Assembly (NCBI GenBank): GCA_963668585.1
Contig: OY764869.1
Location: 124,001-188,000, forward strand
DNA from: Bin87 sp963668585
Lineage (GTDB): Bacteria; Chloroflexota; Dehalococcoidia; Lucifugimonadales; UBA3495
Direction: 5' to 3'
DNA length: 64,000 nt
The first letter of the stretch is position 1, and the number at the start of each line of letters is the position of its first letter. Shown here piece after piece: positions 26,052 to 34,143 of the stretch. A program made the translations under genes and the position numbers. The notes under the pieces were generated by a model that saw only the letters and a list, made by a program, of their open reading frames with translations, made no database searches and was not told where the DNA came from.

Positions 26052-26489
26052 GTGCCTACCTACGTCGATCCTTCCGCCTGCAACGCCTGCGCCGGCGTCC
26101 ACGGCGGCCCCCAGTGCGTTTACATATGTCCCAACGACCTCATGGTCCTGGATGACATCGTCAGCAAGGGCAGCAACCAGGAGCCCGAAATGTGCTCCGA
26201 GTGCTACGCCTGCGTCAAGCTGTGCCCCGAAAACGCCATCCACGTCCGTGGATACGCCGACTTCGTGCCCCTGGGCGCCGAGGTCCAGCCCCACTACGAA
26301 GGCCAGGACATTGTCTGGAACGTGACCTTCCGCGACGGACGCACCGAGCACTTCCGCTTTGCCTCCCGCTCCACTCCCTGGGGAAGCATCGACCCCTACG
26401 CTGGCATCAACCCTGCCGACCGCGACGCGCTGCGCACCACCCTGCTTTTCGGAGAACCGGAATACCTCAAGCTCCCCGAGTCCGCCTGA
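26052..26489 (+). CDS. aprB: Adenylylsulfate reductase beta subunit (AprB)
   Basis: 145 residues from GTG 26052, chosen because AGGAG lies 6 nt upstream and AprB proteins start PTYVDPS. Two [4Fe-4S] ligand sets are complete: C-x2-C-x8-C-x3-CP in CNACAGVHGGPQCVYICP, and CSECYACVKLCP. The RGYADFVPLGA and GSIDPYAG blocks are characteristic of AprB and separate it from ordinary ferredoxins. With AprA it interconverts APS and sulfite plus AMP, in sulfite oxidation or sulfate reduction. In most genomes aprA follows directly; here two small genes intervene. No sat, dsr or qmo gene is in the window. Confidence 0.93.
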   Translation: MPTYVDPSACNACAGVHGGPQCVYICPNDLMVLDDIVSKGSNQEPEMCSECYACVKLCPENAIHVRGYADFVPLGAEVQPHYEGQDIVWNVTFRDGRTEHFRFASRSTPWGSIDPYAGINPADRDALRTTLLFGEPEYLKLPESA

Positions 26490-26496
26490 GGAGAAC

Positions 26497-26868
26497 ATGA
26501 CCACCACCGACGCCGTCGCCCAACACCGCGAGGAGAGCCGGCGTTCTCTGGCGCAGGTGGACGCCGACCTTGAGCGCGGCGATCTCGAATCGGCCTCCCA
26601 GGCGTTGTGGGACGCTGCCGCTCACGCCATCAAAGCCGCCGCCCAACGCCGCGGCTGGCCCCACGATTCCTTTGAAGCCCTTTGTGACGTTATGAATCGT
26701 TTGGTAAGCGACGAGGGTGGTCCGGTGGACCTGCACTGGAGCTTCATGATGGCGAACGCTTTTGATCGCAGGAGCCTGGTTTGGGAAATACCAATCCATG
26801 AAGCGGGCATTCGGTACTGTCGAGCGCCTATTGCGGAATTCATCACCACTTTGGAAGGCATTGGTTGA
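26497..26868 (+). CDS. PaREP1/HEPN-like small protein, copy 1
   Basis: 123 residues from ATG 26497, with GAGGAG just upstream and only 7 nt after the aprB stop. The helical pattern SRRSLAQVDADLERGDLESASQALWDAAAHAIKAAAQRRGW followed by a conserved His and FEALCDVMNRLVSDEG fits PaREP1-type proteins, a HEPN-related all-helical family. The same motif set recurs in the next gene, with which it shares a stop/start overlap. HEPN-type proteins are often RNA-binding or part of toxin pairs, but PaREP1 members have no defined role. Its place inside the apr operon suggests co-expression with APS reductase. Confidence 0.65.
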   Translation: MTTTDAVAQHREESRRSLAQVDADLERGDLESASQALWDAAAHAIKAAAQRRGWPHDSFEALCDVMNRLVSDEGGPVDLHWSFMMANAFDRRSLVWEIPIHEAGIRYCRAPIAEFITTLEGIG

Positions 26869-27251
26869 TGGTCGCGCCGCGTCCTTCTGGGTATTATCGC
26901 GGACGCAGCCGTAACTTCCTCACCTTGGTAGATAATATGCTCGCATCAGGCGAACTCGAGGCGGCTTGCGAAATGCTATGGGGCGCCGCCGCCCACGCCA
27001 TCAAAGCTTCCGCACAACTGCGCGGCTGGGAACACGACACTCATACCAAACTGCGTATATCCGTGGACAGACTGGTGGCAGAAGAGAACGCGCCCCCATA
27101 CCTTCTGGGACAATACGGTATGGCCTCGCGTTTTCATGAGGGGTTCTACGGCCGGCCATTCAGGGCGGAGCAGATCAACGCCGGCAAACAGCCCATCGCA
27201 CAGTTCATCCAAACCCTCGAATCCCTGCCCTCGGCCAACCCCGCCGCCTGA
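26868..27251 (+). CDS. PaREP1/HEPN-like small protein, copy 2
   Basis: 127 residues from ATG 26868, overlapping the previous stop by one base (TGATG), so translation is coupled. NFLTLVDNMLASGELEAACEMLWGAAAHAIKASAQLRGWEHDTH matches the core of copy 1 at nearly every helical position, so the pair is a tandem duplication that has diverged strongly outside the core. The C-terminal part (FYGRPFRAEQINAGKQPIAQFIQTLE) parallels RYCRAPIAEFITTLE of copy 1. Function unknown. A separate promoter for aprA follows its stop. Confidence 0.65.
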   Translation: MVAPRPSGYYRGRSRNFLTLVDNMLASGELEAACEMLWGAAAHAIKASAQLRGWEHDTHTKLRISVDRLVAEENAPPYLLGQYGMASRFHEGFYGRPFRAEQINAGKQPIAQFIQTLESLPSANPAA

Positions 27252-27273
27252 CCGTCAACAACACCCAATCCGC

Positions 27274-27279
27274 TATACT
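27274..27279 (+). promoter_or_regulatory. Internal -10 box before aprA
   Basis: TATACT, 43 nt before the aprA ATG. It suggests that aprA can be transcribed apart from aprB and the two PaREP1-like genes. Confidence 0.45.
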
Positions 27280-27322
27280 GCCGCGCCCCGCCGCCGGCCA
27301 AATCCAGAGGAGTAATCCCAAG

Positions 27323-29182
27323 ATGCCTGAACCCACCACCCGTATTGTTGAATCCGACGTGCTGATCATCGGCGGCGGAATGTCCGGCTGCGGCGCAGCC
27401 ATTGAAGCCCGCTACTGGGGCGGCGACGACCTTCGCATCGTAATGGTGGACAAAGCCGCCACCGACCGCAGCGGCGCTGTCGGCGAGGGCCTGTCCGCCA
27501 TCAACATGTACATGGGGATGCGGCATGGATGGAACCAGCCCGAGGACTACGTGGAGTACGTCCGCAACGACATGATGGGCGTCTCCCGTGAGGACCTGGT
27601 CTATGACATCGCCCGCCACGTGGACAGCAGCGTCCATATGTTTGAAGAGTGGGGCCTTCCCTTCTGGTATGACGATGAGGGATTGTACGTCCGAGAAGGC
27701 CGCTGGCAGGTCATGATTCACGGTGAGGCCTACAAGCCCATCGTCTCCGAGGCCACCAAAAAGGCCATCGGACCGGACAACCACTTCGAGCGCGTTTTCA
27801 TCTCCCACCTCTTCTGCGACGCGGACGACCCCGGCCGCATCGCCGGCGCGGTGGGCTTCAGCGTCCGCGAGGATGTGATTTACATCTTCAAGGCCCGCTC
27901 CGTAATCAGCGCGGCCGGCGGCGCAACCGCCATCTTCCGGCCCCGCAGCGTCGGCGAGGGCATGGGCCGCACCTGGTATTCCATCTTCGACACCGGCTCC
28001 GTGTACGGTCTCATCATCCCCGTGGGCGCGGAAATGACCCAGATGGAACACCGCTTCGTGCCCAGCCGCTTCAAGGACTCCTACGGCCCGGTGGGCGCGT
28101 GGTCCCAGCTATTCCGCGCGGACCTCACCAACGCGGCCGGTGAAAACTACTTCATCAACCGGCTGCCTGAACTCAAGAAGTACGACCCCTACGGGTCCGC
28201 CTTCCCCACGCCGACGCCTCTGCGCAACCACCTGCTCTGGACCGAGATCCAGGCCGGCAACGGCCCCATCATGCTCAAAACCCCCGAGGCCATCGACGCC
28301 CTGGCCGCCGGCGACGAGGCGCGCAAGCGGGACATCATCGCCGAAGCCTGGGAAGACTTCCTGGACATGACCATCTCGCAGGCCATCCTCTGGGCGGCAC
28401 ACAACATCGCCCCCGAAGAGCGTCCTTCCGAAGTCGTGCTGGCCGAGCCCTACATCATGGGCAGCCACAGCGGCGAGGCCGGCGCGTGGGTCAGCGGCCC
28501 CGAGGACGTTGCCCCCGACGGATACCACTGGGGTTACAGCAAGATGACCACCGTCAACGGCCTCTTCGCCGCCGGCGACGGTGTGGGAGCCTGCCCCCAC
28601 AAGTTCTCCTCCGGGTCCTTCACCGAAGGCCGTTTGGCCGGCAAGTCCGCCGTGGCCTACGCCCTGGACAACACCACACCGCCCAAGGTCGATGACCGTC
28701 AGGTTGACGAACTCAAGCGGCAGGCCTGGGCCCCAATGGTGACCTTCGAGGAAAACCAGTACGCCTCCACCAATCCCGACGTCAACCCCAACTACCTGAA
28801 CCCCCGCCAGGGCCTGTTCCGCCTGCAAAAGCTCATGGACGAGTACGTCGCCGGCGTATCCGCGGGCTTCACCACCAACGAATCCACGATGCTGCGCGGC
28901 CTGGAACTGATGGGTATGTTCCGGGAAGACCTGCAGAAACTCGCCGCCCGCAACCGCCACGAGTTGCTCCGCTGCCACGAGTTGATCCACCGCGCCTGGG
29001 TGGCCGAAGCTCACCTGCGCCACATGCTCCACCGCAAGGAGACCCGCTGGCCCGGCTTCTACTACCGCAGCGACTATCCCGAGATGGACGAGGCCAACTG
29101 GCGCGTCTTTGTCAATTCCCGGTACAACGCCGAGAAGGGCGAATGGGACGTGTTCACCCGCGATTGCCCGCAGGTCTTCTAG
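27323..29182 (+). CDS. aprA: Adenylylsulfate reductase alpha subunit (AprA)
   Basis: 619 residues, close to the usual size. The FAD-binding Rossmann start is ESDVLIIGGGMSGCGAAIEA (residues 10-29), followed by the AprA-specific TDRSGAVGEGLSAINMYMG and the substrate-channel segment YVRNDMMGVSREDLVYDIARHVD. VMIHGEAYKPIVSEATK and the late SGSFTEGRLAGKSA are flavoprotein-subunit hallmarks. It binds APS or sulfite at the FAD, with electrons exchanged through AprB. GAGGAG sits before the ATG. A strong terminator hairpin follows at 29230-29263. Whether it works oxidatively or reductively cannot be read from sequence alone; the aerobic catabolic setting favours sulfite oxidation. Confidence 0.93.
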   Translation: MPEPTTRIVESDVLIIGGGMSGCGAAIEARYWGGDDLRIVMVDKAATDRSGAVGEGLSAINMYMGMRHGWNQPEDYVEYVRNDMMGVSREDLVYDIARHVDSSVHMFEEWGLPFWYDDEGLYVREGRWQVMIHGEAYKPIVSEATKKAIGPDNHFERVFISHLFCDADDPGRIAGAVGFSVREDVIYIFKARSVISAAGGATAIFRPRSVGEGMGRTWYSIFDTGSVYGLIIPVGAEMTQMEHRFVPSRFKDSYGPVGAWSQLFRADLTNAAGENYFINRLPELKKYDPYGSAFPTPTPLRNHLLWTEIQAGNGPIMLKTPEAIDALAAGDEARKRDIIAEAWEDFLDMTISQAILWAAHNIAPEERPSEVVLAEPYIMGSHSGEAGAWVSGPEDVAPDGYHWGYSKMTTVNGLFAAGDGVGACPHKFSSGSFTEGRLAGKSAVAYALDNTTPPKVDDRQVDELKRQAWAPMVTFEENQYASTNPDVNPNYLNPRQGLFRLQKLMDEYVAGVSAGFTTNESTMLRGLELMGMFREDLQKLAARNRHELLRCHELIHRAWVAEAHLRHMLHRKETRWPGFYYRSDYPEMDEANWRVFVNSRYNAEKGEWDVFTRDCPQVF

Positions 29183-29229
29183 CCAATACCACAAGCGCAA
29201 AGGCGCAAGCCTCAACCCCAAGTTATTCT

Positions 29230-29263
29230 CGGTGGAACTCGGTAATCCCGGTTCCACCGTTTT
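29230..29263 (+). terminator. Rho-independent terminator after aprA
   Basis: 9-bp perfect stem (CGGTGGAAC and complement) with a further CGG/CCG pair inside the loop, followed directly by TTTT. Confidence 0.75.
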
Positions 29264-29314
29264 CACTGCCGGGGGCATAACCCGTTCCCGGCGGATCGCA
29301 CTCCTGGAGAAGAT

Positions 29315-29923
29315 ATGACCTCATCGGCCTCAAGCACCGACCCCATCGCCATCTTTGAAAAAGCCTCTCATCGCGTGCAGAAGATTATGGCCGGCATCCG
29401 CCAGGGTCAGAGCGGCTCACCCACTCCCTGCACGGAATGGGACGTAAGGCAGGTGATGAACCATGTCATCGGCGGCGCGGAGGTTCTGGCCGGCAGCCTG
29501 GAGGGCAGCATCCCCGAGGGCGTGGGCGGAGTGTCTCCCATCAGTTCCTACTCAGATGAACCCGATTTGGCAAAACTCGCCCAGGCCTACGCCAACGAGA
29601 CTGCCCGCATCCTCGTGGCGGCCCGTCAGCCGGGCGCGATGGAGGCCGCCACTCCCGGCGGCATGATGACCGTTCCCCAGTTCCTCATCGCCATGGCCAC
29701 CGATCACATCGTCCACGGCTGGGACCTGGCACGCGCCACCAATCAGGACGACACCCTCGACGCGGAGGTTGTACAGACCGCCTACGCCATGATGACCGAC
29801 CCCGAAACCTCCGGGCTCGTGGAAATGGGCCGCCAGTTCGGTTTCGTCGGCGCTGCCATCACCGTATCTGACGACGCCCGTCTGCAGGACAAGGTGATCG
29901 CCCACATGGGCCGCCAACCATAA
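29315..29923 (+). CDS. TIGR03086-type metal-binding protein (maleylpyruvate isomerase-like DinB fold)
   Basis: 202 residues. SPTPCTEWDVRQVMNHVIGGAEVL is the N-terminal signature, with the first metal-ligand His in NHVIGG. MATDHIVHGWDLARATNQ carries the second ligand pair and is the diagnostic TIGR03086 block. The fold is the mycothiol-dependent maleylpyruvate isomerase/DinB type. Members act on small electrophiles with a thiol cofactor, but most are uncharacterised. It stands apart from aprA behind the terminator at 29230. Confidence 0.8.
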   Translation: MTSSASSTDPIAIFEKASHRVQKIMAGIRQGQSGSPTPCTEWDVRQVMNHVIGGAEVLAGSLEGSIPEGVGGVSPISSYSDEPDLAKLAQAYANETARILVAARQPGAMEAATPGGMMTVPQFLIAMATDHIVHGWDLARATNQDDTLDAEVVQTAYAMMTDPETSGLVEMGRQFGFVGAAITVSDDARLQDKVIAHMGRQP

Positions 29924-29974
29924 ACCGGCGACTGATGCCCCCCTGGAAAGGGTTGGGATGGATGGAGGCCGTTG

Positions 29975-30304
29975 ATGCCCTACGATGAATCGCTGGCCGC
30001 CCGCGTCCGCGCCAGCCTCGCCAACAGTTCCGCCATCGACGAGCGAAAGATGTTTGGCGGGCTGGCCTTCATGCTGAACGGCAACATGTGCTGCTGCGTG
30101 ACCGAACACGGCCTCATGGTGCGCGTGGGTCGCGATGCCTACGAGGACGCCCTCGCGCTGCCTCACGCCGGCTTGATGGACCTCACCGGTCGCGTTATGA
30201 AAGGCTGGGTCCTGGTGCAACCCGTAGGGGTCGCCACCGACGCTGACGCAACCCGATGGGTCGCGAAAGGCGCAGAGTTCGCCGCCACCCTGCCGGCCAA
30301 GTAA
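29975..30304 (+). CDS. TfoX/Sxy N-terminal domain protein
   Basis: 109 residues from ATG 29975, with GGAGG upstream. The core ERKMFGGLAFMLNGNMCCCV, followed by LMVRVGRDAYEDALALP and GRVMKGWVLV, is the TfoX_N domain. The C-terminal half of TfoX is absent, as in most small bacterial homologues. In Gammaproteobacteria TfoX/Sxy controls competence genes, but that role should not be carried over here. It is a stand-alone gene. Confidence 0.85.
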   Translation: MPYDESLAARVRASLANSSAIDERKMFGGLAFMLNGNMCCCVTEHGLMVRVGRDAYEDALALPHAGLMDLTGRVMKGWVLVQPVGVATDADATRWVAKGAEFAATLPAK

Positions 30305-30463
30305 CAAACCATGCTCCGGACCACCGCTCCGCCGGCAACCACTGAAACAACCACGAGGATTGTCGGATGTGGCGCTTCCCCACCCGCCCGGAGAACCCGC
30401 AGGTTGCAGCGGTTGCTGTCCGTGGGCGTATTCCGAGCGACTTTGGCCCAACAACGGCCCCGC

Positions 30464-30492
30464 TTGACATCCCCTGCCCACTACACTACCGT
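30464..30492 (+). promoter_or_regulatory. Possible promoter of the VOC gene at 30539
   Basis: TTGACA at 30464-30469, 17 nt, then TACCGT at 30487-30492. The -10 is poor. Confidence 0.35.
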
Positions 30493-30538
30493 TGCCCAAA
30501 ATGCTACCGGCTGAATCCAGCCGATTAGGAGGTATCTC

Positions 30539-31018
30539 ATGGCCCAGATTGGCGGACTTGGTCACGTTGGCATCTACGCCACCGACCTGATGAATATGCG
30601 TGATTTCTATACCCGTGTGCTCGGGTTGCAGATCGCCGATGAAGACCTGGAGCAGCGGCGCATGGTGTTCCTAAGCTCCGACCCGGTTGGCGAGCACCAC
30701 GAGTTCGTGCTCATGGAAGGCCGCGTCACATCCGACGACGCCAAGGTGATCCAGCAGATATCCTTCCACGTCCCGACCATACAGGACATGCGCGAGTTCA
30801 AAGCGCGCATCGACGCCGAGAGTGTCACCATTGACCGCATCGTGAGCCACGGCAACGCGTTCGGCATGTACTTCTTCGACCCCGAAGGAAACCGCGTCGA
30901 GCTTTACTACAAGACGGGATTCCCCGTACCTCAGCCGCACGGCGACCCGCTGGATCTCAGCCGCTCCGACGACGAGTTGCTGAACGAAGCCAAGGATCTC
31001 CTGTTCACCAAGCGCTAG
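30539..31018 (+). CDS. VOC family protein, extradiol dioxygenase-like
   Basis: 159 residues, one to two VOC beta-alpha-beta-beta-beta modules. Likely metal ligands are His in GLGHVGIYATD (first strand), His in QQISFHVPTIQ and Glu in GNRVELYYKTG, the His-His-Glu triad of class I extradiol dioxygenases. AGGAGGT precedes the ATG. It could cleave a catechol-type ring or be a lyase or isomerase of the same fold. A hairpin at 31038-31071 follows. Confidence 0.85.
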   Translation: MAQIGGLGHVGIYATDLMNMRDFYTRVLGLQIADEDLEQRRMVFLSSDPVGEHHEFVLMEGRVTSDDAKVIQQISFHVPTIQDMREFKARIDAESVTIDRIVSHGNAFGMYFFDPEGNRVELYYKTGFPVPQPHGDPLDLSRSDDELLNEAKDLLFTKR

Positions 31019-31037
31019 CCTGACCACCGCAAACCAC

Positions 31038-31071
31038 GCCGCCGTCGCCGGTCCCGTGCCGGGACGGCGGC
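31038..31071 (+). terminator. Hairpin terminator after the VOC gene
   Basis: GCCGCCGTC at 31038-31046 pairs with GACGGCGGC at 31063-31071 (16-nt loop), then TTCGCATTT. The T-run is weak. Confidence 0.5.
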
Positions 31072-31093
31072 TTCGCATTTCCGCGCATCGCCC

Positions 31094-32389
31094 ATGGCCA
31101 CCGCCCCACCGTCCCACACAACCCAAGCCAACACACCCGTCGCCTATGACGAACTGCCGCCCCGTTACCACCGGTGGAAGTGGCAGGTGCTGGTGGCATT
31201 CTGCGCCTTCTACCTGTTCGTGTACACCGGGAGGTTTAACTTCTGGCCCACCTCGCCGCTCATCAAGGACGACCTCCTCCTCACCAACCTAGAGATCGGC
31301 ATCATCAACGCCATGCTGCTGTGGGGCTTCATGCTGGGCGACCTGGTGCATGGCCGGATGTCCGAAGCCTACGGGTTGCGGTTGTGGGTAACGCTGGGCG
31401 CAATCTTCACCACCATATTCAACTGGATTGCGTCCTTCGGCACATCGGCCGCGGGCATCGCAATTCCCTGGTTCATGGCCGGATTCGTCAACGCCGCCTG
31501 CTGGTCCCCGGGCATCAGCATGATCAGTCAATGGTGGCCGCGACGCGATCGCGGCATCGCCATGGGAATCGTGGGCACCGTGGCCGGCGGAGCGATGCTG
31601 CTGATGTGGTGGCTCAGCAGTTGGGTCGCCGCCGAATGGGGTTGGCGCGCCGCCTTCCGCTACCCGCCCCTGATGATTACGGTGTTGGGAATCGCCTTCT
31701 ACTTCCTCACCCGCGACCGTCCCCGCGACGTGGACCTTCCCGAGTACATCGAAGAGGATGAAATCTCCGCCGCACCGGAATCGGTGAGCGAAGAGGAACT
31801 CAGGGGATTCGGCCCCTACAAACTACTGCTGACCAACTCGCGCTTCCAGTTGGCCTGCCACGTCAAGGGACTGGAGAACGTCGCACGCTACGGACTCACC
31901 ACCTGGGTGCCCCTCTACTACTTCGAGGCCGGCGGCCTTGATATCACCCAGACGGTGCTGATCACGTTCCTGCTGCCGTTGGGGTACCTGATCGCGCCGC
32001 CGGCGTCCGGGTTCATCTCCGACAAGATGCTGGGCAGCCGTCGTCGGCCCCTGGTCATTGCGTCGTGCTTCCTGTCCGCCGCCGCGCTGGTGGTCATCGC
32101 GGTGGCTCCCCCGTCCAACGCCTGGCTGGGCGCGGGGCTGATGCTGTGGGGCGGCATAAGCATGGGCGTGTCCCTGATATCCACCATCTCGGTTGACCTC
32201 TCGGGCCGCAAGATGGCCGGCACCGGCGCCGGAGTGCTGGACGCCCACGGCTATCTCTACGCCGGGGCGCAGGCCCTGATATTCAGCGTCCTGCTCGACA
32301 TGACCGGCAGCCCCTGGCCCATCGTATTCCTGGTGATGGCCGCCACTCGCCTCATATCCGCCGCAATGATCAGCCGCGTGCGCGTCTGA
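31094..32389 (+). CDS. MFS transporter, organophosphate:phosphate antiporter-like
   Basis: 431 residues, about 12 membrane segments. YTGRFNFWPTSPLIKDDLLLTNLEIGIINA resembles the first TM and loop of GlpT/UhpT, where the Y-x-x-R pattern lies near the substrate arginine. GISMISQWWPRRDRGIAMGIVGTVAGG is the MFS A-like motif of that branch. It likely exchanges a phosphorylated or carboxylated compound for phosphate, but the substrate is open. It stands upstream of the hydantoinase gene with a separate promoter. Confidence 0.85.
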   Translation: MATAPPSHTTQANTPVAYDELPPRYHRWKWQVLVAFCAFYLFVYTGRFNFWPTSPLIKDDLLLTNLEIGIINAMLLWGFMLGDLVHGRMSEAYGLRLWVTLGAIFTTIFNWIASFGTSAAGIAIPWFMAGFVNAACWSPGISMISQWWPRRDRGIAMGIVGTVAGGAMLLMWWLSSWVAAEWGWRAAFRYPPLMITVLGIAFYFLTRDRPRDVDLPEYIEEDEISAAPESVSEEELRGFGPYKLLLTNSRFQLACHVKGLENVARYGLTTWVPLYYFEAGGLDITQTVLITFLLPLGYLIAPPASGFISDKMLGSRRRPLVIASCFLSAAALVVIAVAPPSNAWLGAGLMLWGGISMGVSLISTISVDLSGRKMAGTGAGVLDAHGYLYAGAQALIFSVLLDMTGSPWPIVFLVMAATRLISAAMISRVRV

Positions 32390-32554
32390 CCGCCCAGGGC
32401 CCTGCCAAAGATACAGATGTGCCCGCGTTCCGCACGTCCCGGGCTTGTCGCAGGACGCTCCCATGGTTGGACAGGCTCACCGCGATCGGGATTGAACGAC
32501 CTGGTAAACGTTCCGGCCAGACCCACATACAGCGGCATCCTTGCCGGGTGATTA

Positions 32555-32563
32555 TGCTACTAT
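32555..32563 (+). promoter_or_regulatory. Extended -10 promoter of the hydantoinase gene
   Basis: TGCTACTAT, 43 nt before the start at 32607. Confidence 0.5.
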
Positions 32564-32606
32564 GCACCATCTCATTAGCTGAATCACACTGTGAGGAGGG
32601 CCGGAA

Positions 32607-34058
32607 ATGTTTGACCTGCTGATCACAGGCGGCACCGTCGTCATGCCCAGCGATGCCGCGCTCGTTGACATCGGCGTCCAGGACGGACGCATCGTCGCCA
32701 TCGGCGCTCCCGGCACCCTCATTGATGAGGCCGCGCAGACCGTGGACGCCACCGGCCGCATCGTAACCCCGGGCGGCATCGAACCCCACATTCACGCCGC
32801 CGCCAACGTCCAGCCCGGCGCCCACCAGCAGGTCGCCGGCGTTCCCAACGCCGGCCCCCTGGAGCACACCCTTGGAGCCATCTGGGGCGGCACCACCACC
32901 GTCGTAGATTTCGCGCCGGCTCCCAACGAAGGTGAACTGGTCGGAGGCGTCCTTGATTTCCTCTCGGTCTGGGACAACAACACCTACGCCGACTATTCTG
33001 CCCATGTCATCTATCGAAACCTGAACACCGCCGACAGCATCTCCCGGGTCGGTGAACTGATCAACAACGACTTCCCCAGCGTCAAGATTTTCACAACCAA
33101 CATCCGGCCGGCGCAGGACCCGCCGTTGTCGCTGACTCCCATCGGCCGCATTGACAACGGGCGCCTCGCCGACCTCACCGCGCAGTTGTCCCGCCATGAT
33201 GGCGTCCTTGCGGTTCACGCCGAGGACGACGAAATCGTGATGTACAATTATCTGATGGCGCAGCAGCGCGGCATGTGGGACTGGTACAACGCCCACCTGA
33301 TTCACTCGAAGGAAGTTGAGGATCTGGCCTTTCGCGATGTGATACGGATTGCTGAGCAAAACGACGCCGGCATGTACTTCGTCCATGTGACCGGCAGCGA
33401 TGGCGTCAACGCCGTGGCGGCCGCTCGCAGCCGGGGCCAGGCCGTCTATGGCGAAGTCCTCACCCTCGCTCTCTCCTTCAACGCCTGGCAGTACCGCGAA
33501 CCCGACGGCATGAAATACCACACCTACCCCTCCCTCAAGTATCCTGAAGACGGCAGCGATCTGTGGAGCGGCCTGCTGGACAACAACCTCACCTTCACCG
33601 CCACCGACAGCAGTTTCACGACGTACCTAGACAAGACCGCCGGCCTCAACGTTCAGGATATGCGCGGCGGCAACATCGGCATCGAGATCCGCATGGGCGT
33701 CAACTACACCGAAGCCGTGGTCCGCCGGGGGATGCCCCTCACTCAGTTCGCCAACATCACCGCCACCAACGCGGCCAAACTCCTGGGTATGTATCCCCGC
33801 AAGGGCGTCATCGCCCCGGGCAGCGATGCCGACTTCGCCATCATCGACCCGACGGTCCACAAGCGCCTGACCATGGACGACCTCCACCTCCGCGACTACT
33901 GCCCGTGGGAGGGCTGGGAGGTCTTCGGCTGGCCCACCACCGTGATCCTGCGCGGCAAGGTCATGGTCGATAACGGCCAGTTGCTCGGCGACCCTTCCGA
34001 CGGCCAGCGGGTCCGACGCCGCATCGACCCGGCAGTCCTCCAACGCCCGGCCTTCTGA
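32607..34058 (+). CDS. Dihydropyrimidinase/hydantoinase-family amidohydrolase
   Basis: 483 residues, normal family length. Metal-site blocks are PGGIEPHIH (H-x-H, usually IDPHTH), the carboxylated-lysine segment PSVKIFTTN, LAVHAEDDE and MYFVHVTGSDG for the two later His ligands, and TATDSSF, where the usual TDH has become TDS while the metal-ligand Asp is kept. The substitutions E for D before the HxH and S for H after the Asp suggest a substrate different from hydantoin or dihydrouracil. GAGGAGGGCC precedes the ATG. It hydrolyses a cyclic amide in the cytoplasm. No carbamoylase gene is adjacent. Confidence 0.88.
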   Translation: MFDLLITGGTVVMPSDAALVDIGVQDGRIVAIGAPGTLIDEAAQTVDATGRIVTPGGIEPHIHAAANVQPGAHQQVAGVPNAGPLEHTLGAIWGGTTTVVDFAPAPNEGELVGGVLDFLSVWDNNTYADYSAHVIYRNLNTADSISRVGELINNDFPSVKIFTTNIRPAQDPPLSLTPIGRIDNGRLADLTAQLSRHDGVLAVHAEDDEIVMYNYLMAQQRGMWDWYNAHLIHSKEVEDLAFRDVIRIAEQNDAGMYFVHVTGSDGVNAVAAARSRGQAVYGEVLTLALSFNAWQYREPDGMKYHTYPSLKYPEDGSDLWSGLLDNNLTFTATDSSFTTYLDKTAGLNVQDMRGGNIGIEIRMGVNYTEAVVRRGMPLTQFANITATNAAKLLGMYPRKGVIAPGSDADFAIIDPTVHKRLTMDDLHLRDYCPWEGWEVFGWPTTVILRGKVMVDNGQLLGDPSDGQRVRRRIDPAVLQRPAF

Positions 34059-34143
34059 CCCATTGGATGCGTCCCTGCGTGCGTAGCGTGGCAATGTACC
34101 TGATGGGTCAACTCCCCACGCGGCGGCCCGTTTCCTCGCAGAC

